A stretch of DNA of 64,000 nt from Thermoflexus hugenholtzii (lineage in GTDB: Bacteria > Chloroflexota > Anaerolineae > Thermoflexales > Thermoflexaceae): contig NZ_CP076326.1 in NCBI RefSeq assembly GCF_018771565.1, positions 1,550,001 through 1,614,000 on the forward strand. The letters run 5' to 3'. Every line of letters begins with the position of its first letter. Positions within the stretch are counted from its first letter, which is position 1. The notes beneath the pieces were generated by a model, which saw only the letters and a program-made list of their open reading frames with translations, ran no database searches and had not been told where the DNA came from. Positions 27,473 to 35,525 of the stretch are shown piece by piece. Position numbers and translations under genes: made by a program.

Positions 27473-27996
27473 ACGTCGTCAGCAACGCCGGCCCTCTGAT
27501 CACGTTGGGCAAATTGGGTCAGCTGGGATTGCTGCTCCGGCTTTATCAGGAAATCTTCATTTCGCAAGAAGTGTACGCCGAAGTTGTAGTGAAAGGCCTT
27601 GAGATTGGCGAGCCGGACGCAATCGCAACGGCCTTTCTTGCTAACCAAGGCTTGATCCGCGTTAGAAAGATAGAGCTTCCTTCCACCCTCCCCGAATGGT
27701 CCGTCGGGATCGATGAAGGAGAGATTTCTACAATCCTTTTGGCCCTTCATCTGCAGGCAGATTGGATATTGATGGATGATCTCCAGGCTCGTCGGGCCGC
27801 TCGGGCGGCCGGGCTTCGACCGAAAGGCTCGATTGGCGTTCTGTTGCAAGGTCTGCGAACAGGGCATCTCTCCCTGGCGGAGTTCGAGCTATTGATCCAT
27901 ATGATCCAGAGCCGTAGAGATCTATGGATCCATCCTCAGCTATGTGAGCTGGCCCTCCAGGAGGCCCGCCGCTTCGCCGGTCAAGGCCCTCCATGA
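27469..27996 (+). CDS. DUF3368 PIN-like toxin nuclease
   Basis: 175 residues. VVSNAGPLITLGKLGQL (first acidic position replaced by the N-G pattern typical for DUF3368), DEGEISTILLALHL with conserved acidic residues and ILMDDLQARRAARAAGL with the DD pair form the PIN-like active-site set. PIN-domain toxins are RNases that cut tRNA or mRNA. It is translationally coupled to the UPF0175 antitoxin. The pair lies on the plus strand between hpaG and the dapA-like gene. Confidence 0.8.
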   Translation: MNVVSNAGPLITLGKLGQLGLLLRLYQEIFISQEVYAEVVVKGLEIGEPDAIATAFLANQGLIRVRKIELPSTLPEWSVGIDEGEISTILLALHLQADWILMDDLQARRAARAAGLRPKGSIGVLLQGLRTGHLSLAEFELLIHMIQSRRDLWIHPQLCELALQEARRFAGQGPP

Positions 27997-28064
27997 GCGG
28001 CCCGCCTGAGAGCACCGCCCCGGACCATCGCCCAGGTATCCATGGGGCCCCTCCTGCCAGCCCC

Positions 28065-28958
28065 CTATGGGATCAGGCCATACGCGCGTAACACCTGGCG
28101 CAGCCGCTCCACGTTCTCCGGCCGCATGGGGGCCAGGGGGAGCCGGACCTCCGGGGAGATCTTCCCCATCATCCCCAGGGCGGTCTTGGCGGGCACCGGA
28201 TTGGTCTCGATGAAAAGGGCGTCGTTCAGGGGCAGCAGCTCATAGTGGAGATCCTGGGCCTCCCGCCAGCGATCCGCCGCCACCAGATCGTAGAGCCGGG
28301 CCACCCGGTCCGGCAGCACGTTCCCCGTGGCGCTGACATAGCCTGCCCCGCCGATGGCCAGCACCGGGAAGCACAGCAACTCGATCCCGGAGTAGACCCG
28401 GAAGTCCCGCCCCATCCGGTGCAGGAGCCGGTTGATGTGTTCGAAGTCTTTGTTCGCCTCCTTGATCCCGATGATGTTCGGGCAGGCCTCCCGCAGCCGG
28501 GCCACCGTGTCGATCTCCAGATGGACCGCCGTCCGCCCGGGGATGTTGTAAAGAATGATCGGGAGGTCGACCTGCTCGGCGACCCCTTTGAAGTAACGGA
28601 AGAGCCCTTCCTGGGAAGGCCGGACATAATAGGGGACCACCACCAGCAGGGCATCGACGCCGGCGGCCTGGGCGGCTCGGGAAAGCCGCACCGTCTCCTC
28701 GAAGTTGTTCGTGCCCGTCCCGGCGATGATCGGGACCCGGCCCCGGGCCACCTCCACGGCCAGGCGGTAGAGGCCGACCCGTTCCTCGAAGGTGAGGGCG
28801 CTGGGCTCCCCGGTGGTCCCGGTGATCACCAGGCCGTGGGAGCCCGAGGCGATCTGCCATTCGATCAGCCCGGCGAACCCCTCCCAGTCCACCGCCCCGT
28901 CCCGGAAGGGCGTGACCAGGGGGACCAGGGAGCCGCGCAGGCGCGCGATGTCGCTCAT
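28065..28958 (-). CDS. DHDPS/NAL-family aldolase (DapA-like)
   Basis: 297 residues of the dihydrodipicolinate synthase / N-acetylneuraminate lyase superfamily. TGTTGEPSAL (about 44-53) binds the carboxylate, ILYNIPGRTAVHL carries the catalytic Tyr and GIKEANKDFEH the Schiff-base lysine. It could be DapA for lysine, but its 4-bp ATGA overlap with hpaC and its place in the hpa/liv block suggest a catabolic aldolase, perhaps replacing HpaI (which belongs to a different, metal-dependent family). The start at 28958 is fixed by that overlap. Family membership is sure; the catabolic role is inferred. Confidence 0.85.
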   Translation of the reverse strand: MSDIARLRGSLVPLVTPFRDGAVDWEGFAGLIEWQIASGSHGLVITGTTGEPSALTFEERVGLYRLAVEVARGRVPIIAGTGTNNFEETVRLSRAAQAAGVDALLVVVPYYVRPSQEGLFRYFKGVAEQVDLPIILYNIPGRTAVHLEIDTVARLREACPNIIGIKEANKDFEHINRLLHRMGRDFRVYSGIELLCFPVLAIGGAGYVSATGNVLPDRVARLYDLVAADRWREAQDLHYELLPLNDALFIETNPVPAKTALGMMGKISPEVRLPLAPMRPENVERLRQVLRAYGLIP

Positions 28959-29458
28959 CCGGCTTCCCTCCCGTCCGGGATGGCCAGGCGCCGGTAGCTC
29001 CCCTCGAAGTAGAGCAACGGCGCCCCCTCCCGCAGGACCCCCGCGGCCTCCACCAGACCCAGGTAGATCGTGTGGTCGCCGCCCCAGTAAGCGCCGGCCA
29101 CCGTGCAGTCGAGGTAGGCCAGGGCCTGGGTCAGGATGGGGGCGCCGGTGACGGCCACCTGATACGGAACGCCCTCGAAGCGATCGGCGACCGGGATCCG
29201 TCCGGCGAACCGCTCGGAGAGCTCCCGCTGATCCTCCATCAGGAAGTTCACCGCGAAGCAACGCCCTTCCCGCAGCAGGGCGTCACTGCGGCTGTCGTTC
29301 TGGATGCAGACCAGCACCAGCGGCGGGTTCATCGAGACGCTGGTGAAGGCCGTGGCCGTGAGGCCGTGGATCTGCTCACCGGCCCGCATGGTCACGACCG
29401 TCACCGTGCTCGCCCACCGCCGCATCACCTGACGCAGCTGCTCGGGTGGGACGGGCAT
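28955..29458 (-). CDS. hpaC: flavin reductase component of 4-hydroxyphenylacetate 3-monooxygenase
   Basis: HpaC reduces FAD with NAD(P)H and supplies FADH2 to HpaB. The 167 residues show the flavin-reductase fold with WASTVTVVTMRAGEQIHGLTATAFTSVS (about 16-43), PPLVLVCIQNDSRSDALL and CTVAGAYWGGDHTIYLG. ATG 29458 lies 9 bases after GGAGG. Unusually, its first 83 bases lie inside the 3' end of livF. Its 3' end overlaps the DapA-like gene by 4 bp. Confidence 0.92.
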   Translation of the reverse strand: MPVPPEQLRQVMRRWASTVTVVTMRAGEQIHGLTATAFTSVSMNPPLVLVCIQNDSRSDALLREGRCFAVNFLMEDQRELSERFAGRIPVADRFEGVPYQVAVTGAPILTQALAYLDCTVAGAYWGGDHTIYLGLVEAAGVLREGAPLLYFEGSYRRLAIPDGREAG

Positions 29459-30218
29459 ATGAGGCAACCTCCGAAGGATGAGGCGCCGGGAGGGATGTGG
29501 GGGCGCCTCCCAGATACGCGACCTGGATGGCCGGGTCTTCCAGCAGGGCCGCCGCGGGCCCCTCTCGGACGACGCGTCCGGTCTCCATCACGTAGGCGCG
29601 ATCGGCGGTCCGCAGGGCCTGGCGGGCGTTCTGTTCCACCAGGAGCAGGGTAAGCCCCTGCCGGCGCAGATCGGCGATGATCCGGAAGAGCTCCTGGACC
29701 AGCAAGGGGGCCAGGCCCAGGGAAGGCTCGTCCAGGAGAAGGATGCGAGGGGAGGCCATCAGTCCGCGCCCGATGGCCAGCATCTGCTGCTCGCCGCCGC
29801 TGAGGGTCCCCGCCGTCTGCCGGCGCCGCTCCTTCAGCCGGGGGAAGAGGGCATACACCCGCTCCAGGTCCGCTTCCACGGCCTTCCGTTCGCCCCGGCG
29901 GAGCCGCAGATACGCGCCCAGGCGCAGGTTGTCCTCCACGCTCATGGAGGCGAACAGCTGCCGCCGCTCCGGGATCTGGATCACCCCAAGGGCCACGATC
30001 CGCTCCGGCGGCCATCCGGTGATCTCCTGTCCGTCCAGCCGGATTCGCCCGGCGCTCGGGCGCAGCAGCCCGCTGATGGCCCGCAGCAACGTGGTCTTGC
30101 CTGCGCCGTTGGCCCCGATCACCGCCACGATCTCCCCCGGCTCCACCCGCAGGGAGACCCCGTGGAGGGCCTTCACGGCGCCGTAGGCCACCTCCAGCCC
30201 CTCAACCTCGAGCGACAT
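29376..30218 (-). CDS. livF: branched-chain-type ABC transporter ATPase LivF
   Basis: Walker A GANGAGKTTLL (about 36-46), LSGGEQQMLAIGRGLM signature and Walker B ILLLDEPSLGL are intact. LivF is the second cytoplasmic ATPase of Liv-type importers. At 280 residues it is about 45 longer than usual LivF (about 235); the extra C-terminal tail (from about TSLPAPHP on) is low-complexity and overlaps the start of hpaC by 83 bp. A stop-codon loss that extended the gene is a plausible origin. Overlaps livG by 17 bp at its start (ATG 30218, GGAGGAG upstream). Confidence 0.93.
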   Translation of the reverse strand: MSLEVEGLEVAYGAVKALHGVSLRVEPGEIVAVIGANGAGKTTLLRAISGLLRPSAGRIRLDGQEITGWPPERIVALGVIQIPERRQLFASMSVEDNLRLGAYLRLRRGERKAVEADLERVYALFPRLKERRRQTAGTLSGGEQQMLAIGRGLMASPRILLLDEPSLGLAPLLVQELFRIIADLRRQGLTLLLVEQNARQALRTADRAYVMETGRVVREGPAAALLEDPAIQVAYLGGAPTSLPAPHPSEVASYARPTRAAASGDAAVGEHGDGRDHAGR

Positions 30219-31026
30219 GGGGCAGCTCCTCCTCACCCAGATAGGCCGCGATCACCCGGGGATCCTGCCGGATCGCCTCCGGGGGACCCTCGGCGATCAG
30301 CCGCCCGTAATCCAGCACCGCGATCTCCTCCGCCAGCCCCATCACCAGGCCCATGTCGTGTTCCACCAGGAGGATGGTGATCCCCTCCTGATTCAGCTGT
30401 CGGATCAGCGCCGCGAGGCGGGCTTTTTCGGAGGGGTTCAGCCCGGCGCCCGGCTCGTCCAGCAGCAGCAGCTGCGGGGTGGCGGCCAGCGCCCGGGCGA
30501 TCTCCAGGATCCGCTGCAGCCCCAGGGGCAGGCCCTCCGCCGGATGATCCGCCCACTCCGTCAGGCCCACCCGCTCCAGGATCTCCCAGGCCCGGGCCCG
30601 GGCGGCCTCCTCCTCCCGACGCATGCGGGGCGCCCGCAGGATCGCCTCAAGCATCCCGCTGCGGCCGTGCCGATGCCCTCCCACCAGCACGTGCTCCAGC
30701 ACCGTCATCCCCGGGAACAGCTGGACGTTCTGGAAGGTGCGGGCGATGCCCAGGGCCGCGATCCGATAAGGCGGGAGCCCCACGATGGATCGCCCCTGGA
30801 ACCGGATGTCCCCGGAGGTCGGACGCAGGGTCCCCGTGATCAGGTTGAACAGCGTGGTCTTGCCCGCGCCGTTCGGCCCGATGAGCCCTTTGATCTGCCC
30901 CGGCCGGACGCGGAGCGAGACCTCCATCAGGGCCATCAACCCTCCGAACGCCTTCGAGACCCGAAGGACCTCCAGAAGCGGCTGCGTCTCGCGCTCCCCT
31001 GTGCCGTTCCAGCTGATCCGAACCAT
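30202..31026 (-). CDS. livG: branched-chain-type ABC transporter ATPase LivG
   Basis: 274 residues: Walker A GPNGAGKTTLFNLI, the LivG-typical LGIARTFQNVQLFPGMTV after the Q-loop, signature LPLGLQRILEIARAL (GLQR variant usual for LivG) and Walker B LLLLDEPGAGLNP. The start is ATG 31026, giving a short N-terminal extension before PLLEVLRVSKAFGGL; the long in-frame region upstream is a shadow of livM. It is the first of the two ATPases of the importer. Confidence 0.94.
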   Translation of the reverse strand: MVRISWNGTGERETQPLLEVLRVSKAFGGLMALMEVSLRVRPGQIKGLIGPNGAGKTTLFNLITGTLRPTSGDIRFQGRSIVGLPPYRIAALGIARTFQNVQLFPGMTVLEHVLVGGHRHGRSGMLEAILRAPRMRREEEAARARAWEILERVGLTEWADHPAEGLPLGLQRILEIARALAATPQLLLLDEPGAGLNPSEKARLAALIRQLNQEGITILLVEHDMGLVMGLAEEIAVLDYGRLIAEGPPEAIRQDPRVIAAYLGEEELPHVARG

Positions 31027-31052
31027 CCTTCGCTTTCTTCTCCTTGTGGGAA

Positions 31053-32132
31053 TCAGCGTCCCGCCGGGGCGGCGCCGCGCGCCATCCGACGACCACGAAG
31101 CCGTCGGAGCCCCCAGACGGTGAGGCCTTCCGGCATAAAGAGCATGATCAGGACCAGGATGAGACCGAAGGCGATCAGCTCCAGCTCCCCCTGGGCCCCG
31201 GGGATCAGCCGGCGCAGCTGGGTGCGCAGGATCTCCTGGACCAGCAGCACCGTCAGCGCCCCGAAAGGAGCCCCCCAGATGCTGGCCATCCCCCCCACGG
31301 CGGACATCACCACCAGCTCCAGGGAGGGGCCGAACCCGAAGGTGGCCGGGATCACCGTGGTCTGGAAGTGGGCGTAGAGGCTGCCCGCCAGGGCGGCCAT
31401 CCCCGCGCTCAGGGCGAAGATCTGAGCTTTGTAATGGGGGACCTCCACCCCTACGCTCTCGGCGGCCATCTCGCTGCCGTGGATCGCCCGCAACGCCCGG
31501 CCCACCCGGGAGCGGACCACGTTGAGGCCAAGGGCGATGGCGCCGAAGGCGAAGAGCCAGACCAGGAAGTAATACCGCCAGGCCGGCCAGAGGGTCAGCG
31601 TCCCCAGCCGCAGCCGGGGGATCCCCTGCAGGCCATCGAATCCGCCGGTCAGGTTCAGATGGGGGAAGCCCAGGTTCTCCCGGAGCAGGATGTAAACGAC
31701 GACCCCCAGGCCCAGGGTGGCCATGGCCAGGTAGTGGCCCCGCAGCCGCAGGATCGGACGCCCGATCCCATATGCCAGCAGGCCAACCAGGAACGCGCCG
31801 CTGAACATCACCAGCCACGGCCACGCCCACCCCTCCGCCAGTTCCGGCGGGATCCCCAGGGCCCGGGCGCGCACCGTCAGGATGGCGGAGAAGAAAGCCC
31901 CCATCCCGTAAAAGGCCGCCTGTCCCAGGGAGACCTGGCCCGCGTAGCCCATCAGCAGGTTCAGCCCCACCAGGACGATGGTAAACAGGCCGGCCCGGAT
32001 CATCGTGTCCAGGGTCAGAAGGCCTCCGGTGAGGGCCGGCAGGGAAAGGCCCAGGGGCTGCCAGGCTTCCAGCAGCCCGATGGCCAGGATCAACGGGACG
32101 CCGATCACGAACCCGACCCAGGGCGAGCGCAT
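31053..32132 (-). CDS. livM: branched-chain-type ABC transporter permease LivM
   Basis: A 359-residue permease with about ten hydrophobic helices. Family signatures LLMGYAGQVSLGQAAFYGMGAF (about 60-81) and SRVGRALRAIHGSEMAAESVGVEV (cytoplasmic coupling loop with the EAA-like glycine) are clear, as is GGMASIWGAPFGALTVL. Forms the membrane channel with LivH. Located between livH (13-base gap) and livG (26-base gap). Confidence 0.95.
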   Translation of the reverse strand: MRSPWVGFVIGVPLILAIGLLEAWQPLGLSLPALTGGLLTLDTMIRAGLFTIVLVGLNLLMGYAGQVSLGQAAFYGMGAFFSAILTVRARALGIPPELAEGWAWPWLVMFSGAFLVGLLAYGIGRPILRLRGHYLAMATLGLGVVVYILLRENLGFPHLNLTGGFDGLQGIPRLRLGTLTLWPAWRYYFLVWLFAFGAIALGLNVVRSRVGRALRAIHGSEMAAESVGVEVPHYKAQIFALSAGMAALAGSLYAHFQTTVIPATFGFGPSLELVVMSAVGGMASIWGAPFGALTVLLVQEILRTQLRRLIPGAQGELELIAFGLILVLIMLFMPEGLTVWGLRRLRGRRMARGAAPAGR

Positions 32133-32145
32133 CGCCAGCCTCCCC

Positions 32146-33180
32146 TCACGCGCGCTCCACCTCTGCCTCCGATCCGGCGAAGCCCTGCGGGTGGATCAGG
32201 AGGACGAGGATCAGAATGATGAAAGCGAAGAGATCCTTGAACCCGGCCACCGTCACCCCGGCCCACAGGTTCTCCAGGGCGCCCAGCAACAGCCCCCCCA
32301 GCACCGCTCCCGGGAAACTCACCAGCCCGCCCATGATGGCGGCCACGAATCCTTTCAGGCCCAGCTCCAGCCCCAGCTCATATGTCGGCCGGGTGGCGGG
32401 CCCCAGCACGATGCCGGCCAGCGCCCCCAGGGCGGCGGCCAGGCCGAAGGCCAGCGTGCTCATGGTGTCCACCCGGATCCCCATCAGCTGGGCGGCCAGG
32501 CGGTTGACGGCGCAGGCCCGCATCGCCTTGCCCAGGGTGGTGCGCCCGAAAAACAGCGCCAGGGTTAGGAGGGAGATCCCCAGGGTCCCCCAGATCCACA
32601 GGCTCTGGGCCTTGATCCGAAGCTCCCCGAAGCGGAGGGTGGGATCGGCCAGGCTCAGCGTGGTGAAGGAGGGGATCATCTTCGCATACGGACCCCAGAG
32701 CAGCAGCGCGGCGCCCTCCAGGATCAGATACACGCCGACGGTGATGATGATGCGGGTGAGGGGGGAAGCCCGCCGGGCCGGATAAAGGGCCCAGCGCTCG
32801 ACGGCTACCCCGATCCCGGCAACGATGCCAATCGAGAGGAGGGCGGCGAGGGCCAGGCGGAGGCCCGGGGCGGGAGGCCAGCCCCGCTCATAAAAGGAGG
32901 CGGTGAGCATGGGCCCCAGCATCACGAAGGCCCCCTGGGCGAAGTTGATCACCCCCGTCACCCGGTAGACCAGCACGAAGCCCAGGGCCACCAGGGCGTA
33001 GATGCTGCCCCCCCGCAGCCCATCCAGGAGGAACTGGAGATATTCCGGCGCCCCGAACCCGTGCCGCCGGCCCAGGAGGACCAGCAAAGCCAGCATCCCC
33101 AGCGCGGCGAGGACCACCCCTCCGCGCCAGGTGCCTTCCTTCGTCCATGTCCGCTCGCCCCAGCGCCATCCCCGGACCAT
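32146..33180 (-). CDS. livH: branched-chain-type ABC transporter permease LivH
   Basis: 344 residues with about eight helices. GLRGGSIYALVALGFVLVYRVTGVINFAQGAFVMLG is the classic LivH N-terminal signature; KAMRACAVNRLAAQLMGIRVD is the ATPase-coupling loop. ATG 33180 has GGGAGGGCGG before it and is preferred over 33195. A non-family N-terminal stretch of about 25 residues precedes the first helix. Second permease subunit of the importer. Confidence 0.95.
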   Translation of the reverse strand: MVRGWRWGERTWTKEGTWRGGVVLAALGMLALLVLLGRRHGFGAPEYLQFLLDGLRGGSIYALVALGFVLVYRVTGVINFAQGAFVMLGPMLTASFYERGWPPAPGLRLALAALLSIGIVAGIGVAVERWALYPARRASPLTRIIITVGVYLILEGAALLLWGPYAKMIPSFTTLSLADPTLRFGELRIKAQSLWIWGTLGISLLTLALFFGRTTLGKAMRACAVNRLAAQLMGIRVDTMSTLAFGLAAALGALAGIVLGPATRPTYELGLELGLKGFVAAIMGGLVSFPGAVLGGLLLGALENLWAGVTVAGFKDLFAFIILILVLLIHPQGFAGSEAEVERA

Positions 33181-33216
33181 CGCCGCCCTCCCCATGACGG
33201 GCCCGCGGATCCGCCG

Positions 33217-34494
33217 TTACTTCCACTGATCGCGGGGCAGGATCTGGAACTTCCCGTCCTTCACGGCCACCATCACGAAGTCGGTGTAGTTGAAGCCCAG
33301 ATGGTCGTCCGGGCTCAGGTTGAAGATCCCGTGGGTGCCCGGGAAGTTGCGCAAGCCCTCCAGGGCCTCGCGGACCTTCGCCCGCTGCTCGGCCAGGGAG
33401 AGGCCGTCGGGCAGCGTCTTCAGGGCCGCGATCGCCCACTGCAGGGCATCATAAGCGTGGCCGGCGAAGGTGCTGATGGGCTCGCCCTTCGTGAAGTCCT
33501 GGTAGGCCTTCACGAAATCCAGGTTGAGCTTCTTCACCGGGTCCGTGTCCGGCAGCTGGTCGGCGACCAGGATCTTGCCGCAGGGCATCACCGTGCCTTC
33601 GGCGGCCGCCCCGGCGTTCTTGACCAGATCCGGGCTGCAGGAGCCGTGGCCGTGGACGATGCGGACCTCGGGCAGGGCGTCCCGCACCGCCACGTTCACC
33701 AGGGCGGAGGCGGGCGGGATGGAGCCGATAACCACCGCCTGGCACCCGCTGGCCTTCACCTTCTCCACCTGCGGGAACTCCGTGGCGGTGCGCTCAAAGG
33801 CGTCCCCGTAGACGATCTCGATGCCGGCCTTCGGGAAGACGGCCTGGGCGCTGGCGAAGGTGTCCTTCCCGTAAGCGGTGTTCTCGTAGAGATGGCAAAC
33901 CTTCGTCACGCCCACCGCCTTCAGGTAGTCCGCCTGCATCTGGGCGGAGTGGAGGTTCTCGGGGACCGGCTTGAAGATCCACTCGCGCTCCTTCTTGGTC
34001 TCGGGGTCCTCGATGATGGAGCGGGCGGAGGCCATGGAGATCATGGGCACCTTCGCCTCCGTGGCGATGGGGACCATAGCCAGGCTGGGCCCGCTGAGGG
34101 TGCCGGCCACCAGGACCACCACGCCCTCCTGCTCGATCAGGCGCCGGGCCACGGTGGCCGCCGTGTCGTTCTTGCTCTCGTCGTCGAAGATGAGGATCTG
34201 CACCTCGTGACGGACCCCGTCCGGCCCCACGATGCCGCCCTGGGCTTTGAGCTGCTCCTGGACCATCTGGGCGACGTTGCGCTCCGGGACGCCCAGGCTG
34301 GCCCCGGGACCGGTGATGGAGGCGATGAAGCCGATCTTATAAGGGGCGCCGACCTTCGGAGCCGGCGTGGGGGTGGGCGGCGCAGCGGGCGCAACCGTTG
34401 GCGTGGCGGCCGGTGGAGCGGGAGTGGGGGTCGCACAGGCCGCCAGCAGCACCGCGATCAGAGCCACAACGGAACCGATCCGCAGACGACACAT
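33217..34494 (-). CDS. livK: Liv-type ABC transporter substrate-binding lipoprotein
   Basis: 425 residues. The signal peptide ends in the lipobox LLAACA (Cys about 20), followed by an Ala/Pro/Thr linker of about 25 residues. The mature part YKIGFIASITGPGASLGVPERN, LVAGTLSGPSLAMVPIATEAKVPMISM and FAGHAYDALQWAIAAL are typical of LivJ/LivK-type type I binding proteins. In Chloroflexota and proteobacteria such proteins also bind aromatic acids; lying at the head of an hpa/paa block, this one is likely to bind (hydroxy)phenylacetate or a relative. First gene after a consensus promoter (34616-34644). Confidence 0.93.
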   Translation of the reverse strand: MCRLRIGSVVALIAVLLAACATPTPAPPAATPTVAPAAPPTPTPAPKVGAPYKIGFIASITGPGASLGVPERNVAQMVQEQLKAQGGIVGPDGVRHEVQILIFDDESKNDTAATVARRLIEQEGVVVLVAGTLSGPSLAMVPIATEAKVPMISMASARSIIEDPETKKEREWIFKPVPENLHSAQMQADYLKAVGVTKVCHLYENTAYGKDTFASAQAVFPKAGIEIVYGDAFERTATEFPQVEKVKASGCQAVVIGSIPPASALVNVAVRDALPEVRIVHGHGSCSPDLVKNAGAAAEGTVMPCGKILVADQLPDTDPVKKLNLDFVKAYQDFTKGEPISTFAGHAYDALQWAIAALKTLPDGLSLAEQRAKVREALEGLRNFPGTHGIFNLSPDDHLGFNYTDFVMVAVKDGKFQILPRDQWK

Positions 34495-34615
34495 AGGCCC
34501 CTCCTCTCCTCCGGGATTATGGGGCCGGCCGCCCCGCCGGGCGGGCCCGGTCCCTCCTCGAAGGGCAGCCGGACAGGCGGATAGCAAACGTTCGTTCTTC
34601 CGCCCTTCGCCAATT

Positions 34616-34644
34616 TTTATAATCTGCCTGATCGAAAATGTCAA
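34616..34644 (-). promoter_or_regulatory. consensus promoter in front of livK
   Basis: On the minus strand: TTGACA (34644-34639), a 17-base spacer and TATAAA (34621-34616). Transcription would start near 34609, about 115 bases before the livK start. This is the likely promoter of the liv-hpaC-aldolase transcription unit. Confidence 0.8.
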
Positions 34645-34689
34645 GGGAGATGGCCCCGCGCTCGGGGACCCCGGGATCGGCCTCCGGGC

Positions 34690-34695
34690 TATAAT
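34690..34695 (+). promoter_or_regulatory. -10 box for the Cys-rich protein gene
   Basis: TATAAT preceded by GGGC, 26 bases before the GTG start codon. No good -35 box at the right distance is seen. Confidence 0.4.
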
Positions 34696-34721
34696 GGGGA
34701 AAGACGGACGGGGAGGGATGG

Positions 34722-35054
34722 GTGCGCACGCCATATGGGGAGGAATGCCCCTTCTACTATGCGGATTACTACCGCGGACGGGAGACGCAGGCCTGTCGCC
34801 TGATCGAGCGGACCCCCGGCGGGGGCACGTGGAAGCCTTTTCTCTGCGCCACGTGTCCGGTCCCGCGGATCGTTCAGGCCAACGCCTGTCCGCATCTGGC
34901 CCTGGAGGCCCGGGTGACGAAGACCTGGCTCGGCCTCCGGGAGCAGGTGCGGGTCTACGCGGTCTGCACGCTGCGCCTGATGGAGGTCGAGCGGCCCGAG
35001 ATCGGCTGTGGCGAGTGCCATCTCCACCGCCCCCTCCCGCCCGGTTCGGGGTGA
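34722..35054 (+). CDS. small Cys-rich protein, probable metal-binding
   Basis: 110 residues with eight cysteines, arranged as ECPFYY ... QACRLIE ... FLCATCPVPRIVQANACPHLALEA ... VYAVCTLR ... IGCGECHLH. The CxxC and CGEC pairs suggest a zinc or iron-sulphur site. I know no function; similar short proteins appear as conserved hypotheticals in Chloroflexota. The GTG start at 34722 is supported by GGGGAGGG 4-6 bases upstream. It is divergent from livK and upstream of two membrane-anchored proteins. Confidence 0.6.
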   Translation: MRTPYGEECPFYYADYYRGRETQACRLIERTPGGGTWKPFLCATCPVPRIVQANACPHLALEARVTKTWLGLREQVRVYAVCTLRLMEVERPEIGCGECHLHRPLPPGSG

Positions 35055-35064
35055 AGGAAACCGT

Positions 35065-35121
35065 GTAGGAGCGGCTTCCGCCGCGACCCCTCGCCTCTGC
35101 AGGCCGAAATCCATTTCGGCC
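35065..35121. repeat. half repeat plus palindrome
   Basis: 35065-35087 is a left half of the GTAGGAGCGGC-type repeat seen at 15.4-16.0 kb. It is followed at 35102-35121 by GGCCGAAAT-CC-ATTTCGGCC, nearly the same palindrome as 4399-4417. Together they fill the gap after the Cys-rich gene and may end its transcript. Confidence 0.6.
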
Positions 35122-35162
35122 GCAAACGAGTGGATCCTTCTTCCGAACAGCATGGAGGGATC

Positions 35163-35525
35163 GTGAAAAGCGGGAGAGCGGTCCTCCTGATCGGACTCCT
35201 GGGGATCGGGATCGGCCTGGTGGCAGGGTTCCTCCTGGGCCGGCATGTGTGGCCGGTCCGCTATGTGGATGTAGCCCCTGCGGACCTCCGCCCGGAGTGG
35301 CAGGCGGAGTATGTGCGGATGGTGGCCCTGGCATACATCCGGGAACAGGATCCAGACCTCGCCCGGGCCCGCCTGGCCCTCCTCGGGGATCCGGTGGCGG
35401 TGCTGCGCGGGCCGCTCACCGCGGGCTCGCCTCCCCTGTCGCCCGCCGCCCGCGCGGCCATCGCGGAGCTGCTCCGGGCGCTGGAAGGCGCCAGCGGGCA
35501 GACCCCTGCCGGAGGTCCGCCGTGA
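35163..35525 (+). CDS. membrane-anchored protein, tandem paralogue 1
   Basis: 120 residues from GTG 35163 (GGAGGG just before). One N-terminal helix (AVLLIGLLGIGIGLVAGFLLG) then W-P-V ... VAPADLRPEWQAEYVRMVALAYIREQDPDLARARLALLGDP. The segment PADLxPxxQxxx(V)xxxAxxY..D...A..RL..LG recurs in the next gene. Function unknown; the topology puts the helical domain outside the membrane. Stop overlaps the next start by GTGA (4 bp). Confidence 0.65.
   Translation: MKSGRAVLLIGLLGIGIGLVAGFLLGRHVWPVRYVDVAPADLRPEWQAEYVRMVALAYIREQDPDLARARLALLGDPVAVLRGPLTAGSPPLSPAARAAIAELLRALEGASGQTPAGGPP

Noticed and set aside
30202-31830. The 542-residue open frame as one long LivG
   Set aside because: The first half is an off-frame shadow of livM; LivG similarity starts only after the ATG at 31026.
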